Shown here: piece after piece, positions 53,460 through 61,614 of the stretch
Numbering within the stretch: the first letter of the stretch is position 1
Layout of the letters: each line of letters opens with the position of its first letter
Assembly (NCBI RefSeq): GCF_007097395.1
Contig: NZ_VKDC01000034.1
Location: forward strand, 1 to 64,000
DNA length: 64,000 nucleotides
Reading direction: 5' to 3'
DNA from: Fulvivirga sp. M361
GTDB lineage: Bacteria; Bacteroidota; Bacteroidia; Cytophagales; Cyclobacteriaceae
The notes under the pieces: generated by a model
Told to the model about the DNA's origin: nothing
The model's input: only the letters and a program-made list of their open reading frames with translations
Database searches by the model: none
Position numbers and translations under genes: made by a program

Positions 53460-54575
53460 ATGTCTAAAACCAAAATCGTACTCGCCTCTGTGCTGAAACC
53501 AATAAATGACACACGTATGTACGAGAAGATTGGTATTTCCCTGAGCCAAACAAAGAAATATGAAATTAATATCATAGGCTTTTGGGTAAAAAAAAAACCA
53601 AAGTTTAACAGTTCACTAAAACTGTTCCCTGTTTTTAAATTTGAAAGGCTGACATTCGGGAGACTACTGGCACCTATTACCTGCTTTAAAAAATACCTTC
53701 AAGTTAACCCTCAACTTATCATAATCAATACCCATGAATTACTGATCGTTACAGTAGCATACAAAATAATATTTGGCAGTAAAATAGTGTATGATGTACA
53801 AGAAAATTACTATAGAAATATTCTGTTCGGGAGTAATTTTCCCGGTATCATTCGCCCATTATTGGCAGGTTACGTAAGACTGAAAGAGTGGATGACACGT
53901 CCATGGATTGATCATTATCTACTCGCAGAAAGAGCATATCAAGAGGAATTCCATTTTACCCGGGGAAAGTATACTGTGATTGAAAACAAGTATAAGCCTG
54001 CTACACGGATCTCAGCACCCGTCCGATCTCCGAAAAAAATGACACTACTTTTTTCGGGGACTTTGTCAGAGACTACAGGAGTCTTTGAAGCCATCCGATT
54101 ATCAAAAAAACTATATCAACTTGATGATACTATCCGCTTAATTATTATCGGATTTTGTGCTCACACCGGCACCAGACGTAAGCTTAAAATGGAGGTACAA
54201 GGTCACCCATTTATAGAACTCATCGGTGGGGATTACATGGTCCCACATAATGAAATAGTCGACTACATTCAACGTTCAAATTTTGGGATAATCAGCTATC
54301 CCAAAAACAAAAGTACAGTAAATGCTATCCCGACAAAACTATACGAGTACCTGGCATTACAACTTCCTATTCTACTTCAACATCACAGAGGCTGGGAAAG
54401 TATATGCGCATCTTATAAAGCCTGCCTGGCAATGAATTTTGATACGGTTAATGAGCGCGTAATCCTTGAGAAAATGAAAACCACCACTTTTTATACTCAG
54501 GTTCCAAAAGAGGAGGTTTTATGGGGTTTTGAGGAAAAAAAACTTATTCAATTAATGGATTTTTTATTGACATAA
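53460..54575 (+). CDS. Glycosyltransferase-like protein (GT4 type)
   Basis: A 371-residue protein with the two-domain Rossmann layout of GT-B enzymes. The N-terminal half contains INTHELLIVTVAYKIIFGSK and VYDVQENYYRNIL, and the C-terminal half KKMTLLFSGTLSETTGVFEA, IELIGGDYMVPHNEIVDYIQ and ISYPKNKSTVNAIPTKLYEY, matching nucleotide-sugar binding parts of family 4 enzymes. It likely transfers a sugar in envelope or exopolysaccharide synthesis. It stands alone between dapD (divergent) and the metal-uptake operon. Confidence 0.78.
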   Translation: MSKTKIVLASVLKPINDTRMYEKIGISLSQTKKYEINIIGFWVKKKPKFNSSLKLFPVFKFERLTFGRLLAPITCFKKYLQVNPQLIIINTHELLIVTVAYKIIFGSKIVYDVQENYYRNILFGSNFPGIIRPLLAGYVRLKEWMTRPWIDHYLLAERAYQEEFHFTRGKYTVIENKYKPATRISAPVRSPKKMTLLFSGTLSETTGVFEAIRLSKKLYQLDDTIRLIIIGFCAHTGTRRKLKMEVQGHPFIELIGGDYMVPHNEIVDYIQRSNFGIISYPKNKSTVNAIPTKLYEYLALQLPILLQHHRGWESICASYKACLAMNFDTVNERVILEKMKTTTFYTQVPKEEVLWGFEEKKLIQLMDFLLT

Positions 54576-54797
54576 ACAACTATATATCAGATACTTAATT
54601 AATATTAAATCAAGTAATAGATCAATAAAAAAACCTTACTAAAATGACTCTTTTTAGTACTTTTTCTGAATAATCTTCATTCAAAACACCATGCCGGACC
54701 ATTTTTCCCGTAATCTCGTAATTACTACAACAGACAGAAACCCCCTAAATATGCTTTAAAGAAGCTTTTTCAACATATTTACATTGCTATTAAAAAT

Positions 54798-54819
54798 ATT
54801 TTTAGATTAATCTAAAAAT
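54798..54819 (+). promoter_or_regulatory. Perfect 22-bp palindromic operator for the DtxR/MntR regulator
   Basis: Two 11-base arms (ATTTTTAGATT and its exact complement) meet without a spacer, two bases upstream of a perfect -7 box. The core TTTAGATTAATCTAAA has the layout of DtxR-family operators. It should let the encoded repressor shut off the whole operon when metal is abundant. Confidence 0.7.
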
Positions 54820-54821
54820 GG

Positions 54822-54829
54822 TATATTTG
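54822..54829 (+). promoter_or_regulatory. -7 promoter element of the metal-uptake operon
   Basis: TATATTTG fits TAnnTTTG and lies 13 bases before the regulator start codon, giving a very short leader. The palindrome at 54798-54819 fills the region just upstream, where polymerase would need to bind. Confidence 0.65.
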
Positions 54830-54842
54830 TAAAAAAGCCGCA

Positions 54843-55499
54843 ATGCTCAGTTTTGCAGAAGAGAATTATCTTAAAGCCATTTACCATCTTTCGGAACAAT
54901 CCGGGGACAGTGTATCCACGAATGCTATAGCGGAAATACTCAATACCAAGGCAGCTTCTGTAACGGATATGATCAAACGGCTTTCCGGTAAGGGCATCCT
55001 CTCCTATCAGAAATACAAGGGTGTAAATGTTTCCGAATCCGGAAGGAAAGCAGCCCTGCAGGTCATCCGAAAACACCGGCTCTGGGAAACATTTCTGGTG
55101 GAAAAATTAAAGTTTAACTGGGATGAAGTACATGATGTAGCAGAGCAGTTAGAACATATTAAATCTCCTCTGCTGATCAAAAGGATGGACGAGTTTTTAG
55201 GATATCCAAAATACGATCCGCATGGCGATCCGATCCCCGACGAGCATGGTGAATTCAAGGCCAAACCCCAGGTAGCTATCAGTGAGTGTGAAGTAAACCG
55301 ATCGGGCATTGTGGTATCGGTCAAAGATGACAGCCCTGAATTTTTGAGATACCTGGATAAGATCGGGGCCTATCTTGGTGCTAAGGTGAAGGTATTGGAT
55401 AAAGTAGATTTTGACGGATCCATGGAGATCCAAATTGATAACAAAAAAATAGTATTTATTTCTAGAGAGGTTTCGGAAAATATATGGATTGCAGATTGA
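54843..55499 (+). CDS. DtxR/MntR-family metal-dependent repressor
   Basis: A 218-residue regulator: winged helix (about 5-70; NAIAEILNTKAASVTDMIKR), dimerisation and metal domain (about 71-135) and an SH3-like FeoA-type end. Metal-binding residues are His78, Glu82, His97, Glu101, Glu104 and His105. At the position of DtxR Cys102 stands Glu, as in MntR, which favours manganese over iron, though the N-terminal Met/Asp ligand position is Asn. It probably represses its own operon through the perfect palindrome at 54798-54819. The next gene begins inside its last codons (16-base overlap). Confidence 0.88.
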   Translation: MLSFAEENYLKAIYHLSEQSGDSVSTNAIAEILNTKAASVTDMIKRLSGKGILSYQKYKGVNVSESGRKAALQVIRKHRLWETFLVEKLKFNWDEVHDVAEQLEHIKSPLLIKRMDEFLGYPKYDPHGDPIPDEHGEFKAKPQVAISECEVNRSGIVVSVKDDSPEFLRYLDKIGAYLGAKVKVLDKVDFDGSMEIQIDNKKIVFISREVSENIWIAD

Positions 55500-56401
55500 T
55501 TTTTGCTCTGCTGGCAGCGGCACTATTTACAGGCTGTAGCAGTAGTAAGACAGAAGATAAAACAGGCCGCTTGAATATTGTGGTCACCACAGGTATGATT
55601 GAAGATGCTGTAAAAAATGTAGTAGGTGATTCAGTACAAGTGACAGCATTGATGGGTCCTGGGGTAGACCCTCATCTTTATAAAGCAACTCAAGGTGATT
55701 TGAAAAAACTGACCCAGGCAGACCTGATCTTTTACAATGGTCTCCACCTGGAAGGTAAGATGGGAGAAGTACTTGAAAAACTAGGTCGCGTGAAACCCGT
55801 GATAGCAGTTGCTGAAGGCATTGATAATTCACTATTACGGATTGTTCCGGAGTTCAATGACAGCGCTGACCCTCACATTTGGTTTGATGTCAGTCTATGG
55901 AAAGAAGCGGTCAAAACTATTCTTTCAGGGATAACGGAATTAGACGGGAAAAACAATGGCTATTACAATGCCAATGCAGAGAATTATCTTGTTCAGTTAG
56001 ATTCGCTTCACCGCTGGGTGAAATCACAAATACTGACCATACCTGAACAACAACGCACTTTAATTACCGCCCATGATGCCTTTGGCTATTTCGGGGAAGC
56101 CTATCACATAGACGTTCGGGGATTGCAAGGAATTTCTACGCTCTCGGAATATGGATTAAGAGACGTATCTGATCTGGTTAACTATATCACAAAAAATAAG
56201 ATCAAGGCGGTATTTGTGGAAACTTCCGTATCTGAAAAAGCCATTAATGCTGTAGTACAAGGGTGTAGAGATAAAGGCTTTGAAGTACAGATCGGAGGCA
56301 ATTTATACTCTGATGCCATGGGTGAATCCAATACGCCGGAGGGAACCTACCTTGGTATGGTAAGGACAAATGTCAATACGATCGTAAATGCTTTAAAATA
56401 A
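55484..56401 (+). CDS. Metal ABC transporter substrate-binding lipoprotein (TroA/ZnuA type)
   Basis: A 305-residue cluster A-I binding protein with a lipobox (LFTGC). The metal site is His64 (GVDPHLYKAT), His131 (ADPHIWFD), His197 (TAHDAFGYF) and Asp277 (YSDAM), the His3-Asp set of TroA; Mn-specific PsaA-type proteins have Glu at the third place. There is no His-rich loop as in ZnuA. It should bind Mn or Zn in the periplasm for the permeases encoded downstream. Its start overlaps the repressor gene. Confidence 0.93.
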   Translation: MDCRLIFALLAAALFTGCSSSKTEDKTGRLNIVVTTGMIEDAVKNVVGDSVQVTALMGPGVDPHLYKATQGDLKKLTQADLIFYNGLHLEGKMGEVLEKLGRVKPVIAVAEGIDNSLLRIVPEFNDSADPHIWFDVSLWKEAVKTILSGITELDGKNNGYYNANAENYLVQLDSLHRWVKSQILTIPEQQRTLITAHDAFGYFGEAYHIDVRGLQGISTLSEYGLRDVSDLVNYITKNKIKAVFVETSVSEKAINAVVQGCRDKGFEVQIGGNLYSDAMGESNTPEGTYLGMVRTNVNTIVNALK

Positions 56402-56415
56402 CCGAGGAGAAGGAT

Positions 56416-57234
56416 ATGAAGATGAAAGACACAAATAACATAGCGCTGGAAATCCATGATTTGACCGTATCTTATGATAGAAAGCCTGTTTTATGGGATG
56501 TGGACCTGTCATTGCCTAAAGGAAAGCTGGTGGGCATAGTGGGGCCTAACGGTGCGGGAAAATCAACGTTGATCAAATCGGTCATGGGCCTGGCGCCAAA
56601 TAGTAGTGGATATGTACGTCTTTTCGACCGGAACCTGGAGCAAGTGCGACAGAGCATTAGTTATGTACCTCAACGGGAATCTGTGGATTGGGACTTCCCG
56701 GCTTCCGTACTTGATGTAGTGTTGATGGGAAGGTATGGTAAGCTAGGACTTTTTAAACGTCCCCGGAAATCTGATAAAGAGGTAGCCATGGATAGCTTAC
56801 GAAAAGTGGGGATGGAAGCTTATGCCAAACGACAGATCTCCCAACTATCGGGAGGGCAGCAGCAACGTGTATTCCTGGCCCGTGCCCTTGCGCAGCAGGC
56901 AGAGCTATATTTCATGGACGAGCCTTTTGCAGGGGTTGATGCCGCTACAGAAAAGATCATCATAAGCCTGTTAAGGGAGATGACTGAAAAGGGAAGCACC
57001 GTAGTGGTGGTACATCATGACTTACAATCCGTAACAGAGTACTTTGACTGGGTCATATTATTGAACATGAGATTAGTGGCATGCGGACCTACAGAAGAAG
57101 TATTTACCTCTGAACTTTTACAAGAGACCTATGGAGGAAAATTAACACTACTGAGTGAAGTAGGCAATATGATGAAACACAAGCATTTTCCTAATCGTGA
57201 GGTCTCTAAGGCAACTAACACCGGATCATCGTAA
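56416..57234 (+). CDS. Metal ABC transporter ATP-binding protein
   Basis: A 272-residue ABC ATPase: Walker A GPNGAGKS (about residues 43-50), signature LSGGQQQRVFLARAL (about 146), Walker B LYFMDEPFAG, H-loop VVHHD. It powers the Mn/Zn uptake system encoded around it and sits on the cytosolic face of the membrane. The start at 56416 is 14 bases after the binding-protein stop codon; MKMKDTN is the most upstream Met. The stop codon overlaps the permease start by one base. Confidence 0.95.
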   Translation: MKMKDTNNIALEIHDLTVSYDRKPVLWDVDLSLPKGKLVGIVGPNGAGKSTLIKSVMGLAPNSSGYVRLFDRNLEQVRQSISYVPQRESVDWDFPASVLDVVLMGRYGKLGLFKRPRKSDKEVAMDSLRKVGMEAYAKRQISQLSGGQQQRVFLARALAQQAELYFMDEPFAGVDAATEKIIISLLREMTEKGSTVVVVHHDLQSVTEYFDWVILLNMRLVACGPTEEVFTSELLQETYGGKLTLLSEVGNMMKHKHFPNREVSKATNTGSS

Positions 57235-58523
57235 TGCAAAGCCTGCTTGACTTCTTTTCATTCACCGACCCGAATATCCGGTATGTGGTATTGGGTTCGG
57301 TATTACTTACGGCTAGTTCGGCTATTGTAGGGTCCTTTACCTTCCTGAAAAAGAAAGCGTTGGTAGGTGATGCCGTGGCCCATTCAGTACTTCCCGGAGT
57401 ATGCCTTTCATTTATTCTCGTAGGTGAAAAAAATCCATTCGTATTGATCATCGGGGCCTTTTTTACGGGATGGGTCTCTTTGTTACTTATTGATGTCATC
57501 ACGGCAAAATCCAAGATCAAAGAAGATACGGCTATCGGGTTGATCCTGTCTGTATTTTTTGGGATCGGTATTTTTATTTTGACGATCATTCAAAAATCCG
57601 GCATCTCTTCTCAAACAGGATTGGACCAATTCTTATTTGGTAAAGCAGCCTCCCTGGTAGGTCAGGACCTGCTCATTTTTGGAGTGGTAGCCGGCATTTT
57701 GGTAGTTACCGTTTTCCTGTTCTTTAAAGAATTCACATTAATAGCCTTTGACGAAGCATTTGCCAGCACCATTGGTGTACCTGTAAGAGGTGTAGAACTG
57801 GTACTTACTACACTTACCGTACTGGCCGTTGTCATCGGCATACAAGCTGTAGGTGTTGTCCTTATGGCCGCCATGCTCATTACTCCTGCTGCGGCTGCTC
57901 GCTTCTGGACCGAAAAGGTCAGTGTAATGATAGCACTGGCAGCTTTGTTCGGGGCTTTGAGCGGTTTATCGGGAGCATACATTTCTTACATCGCCCCTGC
58001 TATGCCCACGGGCCCCTGGATAGTAGTGGTAGTATCAACTATCGCATTTATTTCCTTTTTTGCAGCTCCTAAAAAAGGAATTTTCTACAGGTTATACCAC
58101 CAGGCTAAGATCCGGGCAAACATGAATGACGAGAACATTCTGAAGGCATTGTATCACCTGGGGGAAGAAGAGAAGAATTTTTACGAGCAACGCACTACTG
58201 AAGATATCATGGCTAAAAGGGCCTTCGATAAGTCTATGCTTACGAAAGGACTCAAAAGGCTTAAAAAAGAAAGATATATATCAAAAAAGGACAATTACTG
58301 GGCTTTATCACGGGAAGGAAAAGAAAAAGGGCGGCGTGTAGTGAAGTTACATCGATTATGGGAACTCTATCTTACCGAATATCTTAGAGTAGCCCCTGAC
58401 CATGTACACGACGACGCTGAAACCATAGAACATATCCTTACGCCAGAGTTAGAAGCACGATTGGAAAAATTACTGAATTATCCTTCGGTGGACCCGCATC
58501 AGTCGGAGATTCCGTATGGGTAG
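57234..58523 (+). CDS. Metal ABC permease fused to a DtxR-like domain
   Basis: A 429-residue fusion. Residues 1-280 form an ABC-3 permease of eight or nine helices (LVGDAVAHSVLPGVCLSFIL; GVVLMAAMLITPAAAARFW). Residues about 297-429 are a DtxR-type unit: a winged helix (NILKALYHLGEEEKNFYEQR) and a dimerisation/metal domain (HRLWELYLTEYLRVAPDHVH; DDAETIEHILTPEL) retaining His and Glu ligands equivalent to those of the repressor encoded upstream. The tail may sense cytosolic metal and stop transport, or bind DNA near the membrane. The second permease gene is separated from it by a four-helix-bundle gene. Confidence 0.9.
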   Translation: MQSLLDFFSFTDPNIRYVVLGSVLLTASSAIVGSFTFLKKKALVGDAVAHSVLPGVCLSFILVGEKNPFVLIIGAFFTGWVSLLLIDVITAKSKIKEDTAIGLILSVFFGIGIFILTIIQKSGISSQTGLDQFLFGKAASLVGQDLLIFGVVAGILVVTVFLFFKEFTLIAFDEAFASTIGVPVRGVELVLTTLTVLAVVIGIQAVGVVLMAAMLITPAAAARFWTEKVSVMIALAALFGALSGLSGAYISYIAPAMPTGPWIVVVVSTIAFISFFAAPKKGIFYRLYHQAKIRANMNDENILKALYHLGEEEKNFYEQRTTEDIMAKRAFDKSMLTKGLKRLKKERYISKKDNYWALSREGKEKGRRVVKLHRLWELYLTEYLRVAPDHVHDDAETIEHILTPELEARLEKLLNYPSVDPHQSEIPYG

Positions 58524-58525
58524 AT

Positions 58526-58552
58526 GCTGGGTGCTGGGTGCTGGGTGCTGGT
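58526..58552 (+). repeat. GCTGGGT tandem repeat
   Basis: About 3.7 head-to-tail copies of the heptamer GCTGGGT start two bases after the stop codon of the permease fusion. They mark the upstream edge of the inserted four-helix-bundle gene. Confidence 0.9.
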
Positions 58553-58581
58553 AAGTTTGTATCTATTAAGAGTATGAATAT

Positions 58582-58998
58582 ATGAGTTATCAAAATTTAG
58601 AAGTTTATCAATTGGCAAGGGAGAATTCGAATTTGGTTCATGAAATGAGTTTGAAACTACCAAAGTTTGAATTGTATGAAACGGGAAGCCAGATTCGAAG
58701 GTCAAGCAAATCTGTGCGTTCCAATATTGTAGAAGCGTATGGCAGAAGAAGGTATAAAAATGAGTATATAAGGTTTCTGATTTTCGCCTTATCATCCAAC
58801 GATGAAACTCTGGATCATATCGAATCTCTTTTTGAAACTCGATCTCTTATTGATCAGGAGTTATATCACCGGCTAGTTAAGCAAACAACTTTATTGGGAA
58901 AGAAGCTGAATCGCTTTATATCTTCAATAGAAAAGATACATGAGTCTGGTCCCAGAGCACCAGAACCTAGAAACCAGAACCTAGAAACCAGAACCTAG
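58582..58998 (+). CDS. Four-helix-bundle (23S rRNA IVS-type) protein, inserted cassette
   Basis: A 138-residue protein of the four-helix-bundle/S23 family ([75 protein letters not shown]), first known from intervening sequences in 23S rRNA genes of spirochaetes. The function is unknown. Here it stands between the two metal permease genes with tandem repeats on both sides, and its last dozen residues ([13 protein letters not shown]) are encoded by the downstream repeat. It looks like a passenger element dropped into the operon. Confidence 0.87.
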   Translation: MSYQNLEVYQLARENSNLVHEMSLKLPKFELYETGSQIRRSSKSVRSNIVEAYGRRRYKNEYIRFLIFALSSNDETLDHIESLFETRSLIDQELYHRLVKQTTLLGKKLNRFISSIEKIHESGPRAPEPRNQNLETRT

Positions 58999-59005
58999 AA
59001 ACCAG
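58960..59005 (+). repeat. CCAGAACCTAGAAA tandem repeat
   Basis: Three full copies of this 14-base unit plus CCAG. The array overlaps the end of the four-helix-bundle gene and its last base is the G of the GTG start of the second permease gene. It marks the downstream edge of the inserted cassette. Confidence 0.92.
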
Positions 59006-59895
59006 TGGAAGCTCTTTACATCATATTAGCCGGTTCGTTAGTGTCCATTTCCTGTGGACTTTTGGGGTGCTATCTCATTTTGAGAAAAATGGCGATGGTG
59101 GGTGATGCCATATCTCATGCGGTGTTGCCTGGTATAGTGATAGCATTTTTGATTTCGGGATCGCGGGATTCTTTTATCATGCTGGCAGGGGCAGGTATCA
59201 TTGGAGTATTTACTACTTTTTTGATAGAATTTTTTCATAAAAGCGGCCGCCTTCAAACAGATGCCTCTATCGGCGTAACTTTTACCTGGCTTTTTGCCAT
59301 TGGTGTGATTTTGATATCTGCCTATGCAGGCAAGGTAGATCTGGACCAGGACTGTGTCCTCTACGGTGAAATAGCCTATGTACCCATCGACCTGTGGATC
59401 ACTGATTCGGGAAATATACTTGGCCCCAGGGTTTTATACATTGCTGGCACAGTGCTTCTGATAGTTGTATTATTTATCATTTTCGGGTACAAAGAGTTGT
59501 TTCTGACCACATTTGATCCTTCTTATGCGGTAGCAATAGGCATATCCACCACACTTTGGCATTATCTGTTAATGGGTGCTGTTTCACTCACTACGGTAGC
59601 TTCTTTTGAATCTGTAGGCGCTATCCTGGTAGTAGCATTGCTCATAGCACCTCCGGCTACGGCTTATCTGATGACCGAAAATCTTAAAAAAATGATGATT
59701 ATAAGCGCAGTGATAGGGATACTGATCTCTATTACGGGTTATTATCTGGCGGCTTCCTTAGACGGATCCATTGCAGGTGCCATGGCTACTATGGCAGGTG
59801 TTTTCTTTGGACTGGCCTTTCTTTTTTCACCAAAAGAGGGAATTATCTCAAGGAAGATGCGAGCTGTGGGTGACAGGCGCCATGCGGTAGAATAA
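59005..59895 (+). CDS. Metal ABC transporter permease (second subunit)
   Basis: A 296-residue ABC-3 family permease with eight or nine helices (GLLGCYLILRKMAMVGDAIS; SVGAILVVALLIAPPATAYL, both family signatures). It starts with GTG, directly after the last repeat unit. It should pair with the permease-DtxR fusion to form the Mn/Zn channel. It lacks the extra DtxR-like domain of its partner. Confidence 0.92.
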   Translation: MEALYIILAGSLVSISCGLLGCYLILRKMAMVGDAISHAVLPGIVIAFLISGSRDSFIMLAGAGIIGVFTTFLIEFFHKSGRLQTDASIGVTFTWLFAIGVILISAYAGKVDLDQDCVLYGEIAYVPIDLWITDSGNILGPRVLYIAGTVLLIVVLFIIFGYKELFLTTFDPSYAVAIGISTTLWHYLLMGAVSLTTVASFESVGAILVVALLIAPPATAYLMTENLKKMMIISAVIGILISITGYYLAASLDGSIAGAMATMAGVFFGLAFLFSPKEGIISRKMRAVGDRRHAVE

Positions 59896-59974
59896 ATGAA
59901 TGTTATGGCCAAAGACCAGGGAAATTTTTATCGCACCGAAAAAGAAATGATATAATCATTGGTTTCCCTGCTTT

Positions 59975-61585
59975 TCAAAGGCTCATATTGGCACGATGGC
60001 GGTCTTTTTCCCGTTTCTGCTTCAAGCGGCCTTCCATATTGACCCTGGGTCTTTTTACCTTTCCAAACTTCAGATCAAAGACAAATCGTACATTGAACTT
60101 TCGGAAATAGACTTCTTCTACACCGCTTTCAAAGCTGTATAAAGCTTGTAGGTTACCCTTCACGGTATTAAAAATATGGTAACTCTTCCCAACACCAACG
60201 AGGTAATTACCGGACCAGGAATATCTTGTAGGACCTTCCACGGTACTGAATTTTGTATACTCATAGGCACCAATAGCATAAAATCCTTTGAAAACAGTGA
60301 GGTATTGAAAATGACGCCAGCCGTGTACCGGTCTTTCGGTGATGAATTCACTTTGCCTGTCATCATATTGTACCCGGTACCCATACCCCACCCCAACAGT
60401 CCAGAAGCTGGTCACCTGATAGCCTAATTGTGCGTAGAGGTCCAGTTGATGGGTGTCATTCACTTTTTGATATTGCAGGGCAAACGATAGAATGATACGT
60501 TCCTTGATCGTTTTCCCTTTGACAGGGTCTTTCTTTTTTGTTTCGAATACTGTTTTTCTATCCCCGGCAAACGCTTTTTTATGATTGGCCAGTTTGGTAA
60601 TGGCGGGCTGCAACACTTCCGTTTTTTTGCTTACGAGATCAGTAGCCACAACCCGTGCTTTTTGATACATATTCTTTTTGATGAACTCAGGATCTGTATA
60701 TTGCTTGTATTGGTCCAATTTTTCGGTGTCGGCAGTCATTAGGCTTCTGGCATCAGGCCTTTCCTCTAGCATCGACAATTCCTCTACTCCACGTGCTTCT
60801 TGGTCAATCAATGCGTCTACATTATTGGCTTTAGAAGTATATTGTTCTGTTTGTTCTGTGTAGCGCTCTGCATTTCCCTGATATCCGGCCAATTGATCTG
60901 TACTTTTTTTGAGCGCATTGCTATGATGCGTCACCTGGTCAATGGCATCCAGTCTTTCCCGGTCTATTCCAGGTATTTCAACCTCGGGAGTTTGCCCTGT
61001 TAATGATCCGGCTGGCAATTCCGGCAAGGTTATGTCCGGAGCCAGTTCTCCTGTTAAATCACCTGAAGCATCAGGCAAACTATTTATCGAAGGTATAAAA
61101 GGCACTGCTCCTACCTCACTATCCGGTATCCTATCAGCCATTTTTTTTACAGGCAAGTTTCCCACCTTTTCAACCAGGCCTTCTTTCCACTGCTGCGGCT
61201 TATCTTTTACTTTTTGAATGACGTGCCGGGACTTTTCTGTCAGCCTTCCCTGGAATTGCCTCGCGGCTTTTCCAAGCGTGTCATAAGGAACTTTGAGGCC
61301 AAGGGTATCAGGCCTCATTTCATTGATTGAGGTGTGTAATCGTTGGGTTACGGTATCCGTTCTCATACTGTCAAAATAGATAAAAGCATTCAACGAATCC
61401 AGGTAGTGCTTTGAAACGTTTGAAAGAGAATCCGACACAGCCGGCCCCTCTTTCATTGTAAGGCTATCCAATGATATCAAAAGGCTATCTTGTAAATATG
61501 ACTTTTGCTGTGCATGGACAGCGGAACATAGGCAGATCAATACCAGGGCAACGATTCGTAAAAAAAAGGGATAACCTTTCTGCAT
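59975..61585 (-). CDS. Exported protein with coiled coil and C-terminal outer-membrane beta-barrel-like region
   Basis: A 536-residue protein with a signal peptide (LICLCSAVHAQ; start at MQKGYPFF, 61585). Residues about 30-340 are charged, Asp/Ser/Pro-rich and then helical (DALIDQEARGVEELSMLEER), and about 375-515 show the alternating aromatic strands of an outer-membrane barrel (LDLYAQLGYQVTSFWTVGVG; FQYLTVFKGFYAIGAYEYTK), ending in a basic tail. It starts 29 bp after the leucine-rich-repeat gene, so the two are probably co-transcribed; it could help anchor or export that protein. Family not recognised. Confidence 0.72.
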   Translation of the reverse strand: MQKGYPFFLRIVALVLICLCSAVHAQQKSYLQDSLLISLDSLTMKEGPAVSDSLSNVSKHYLDSLNAFIYFDSMRTDTVTQRLHTSINEMRPDTLGLKVPYDTLGKAARQFQGRLTEKSRHVIQKVKDKPQQWKEGLVEKVGNLPVKKMADRIPDSEVGAVPFIPSINSLPDASGDLTGELAPDITLPELPAGSLTGQTPEVEIPGIDRERLDAIDQVTHHSNALKKSTDQLAGYQGNAERYTEQTEQYTSKANNVDALIDQEARGVEELSMLEERPDARSLMTADTEKLDQYKQYTDPEFIKKNMYQKARVVATDLVSKKTEVLQPAITKLANHKKAFAGDRKTVFETKKKDPVKGKTIKERIILSFALQYQKVNDTHQLDLYAQLGYQVTSFWTVGVGYGYRVQYDDRQSEFITERPVHGWRHFQYLTVFKGFYAIGAYEYTKFSTVEGPTRYSWSGNYLVGVGKSYHIFNTVKGNLQALYSFESGVEEVYFRKFNVRFVFDLKFGKVKRPRVNMEGRLKQKREKDRHRANMSL

Positions 61586-61614
61586 TACATTGGACATTAC
61601 TGCCTATTTACTTA

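Noticed and set aside
58526-59005. Possible CRISPR-like array because of short direct repeats
   Set aside because: The repeats are pure tandem units without unique spacers, and no cas gene is present.
59896-59955. 19-codon ORF directly after the second permease gene
   Set aside because: It is very short and hydrophilic, with no conserved motif or supporting context; more likely chance.
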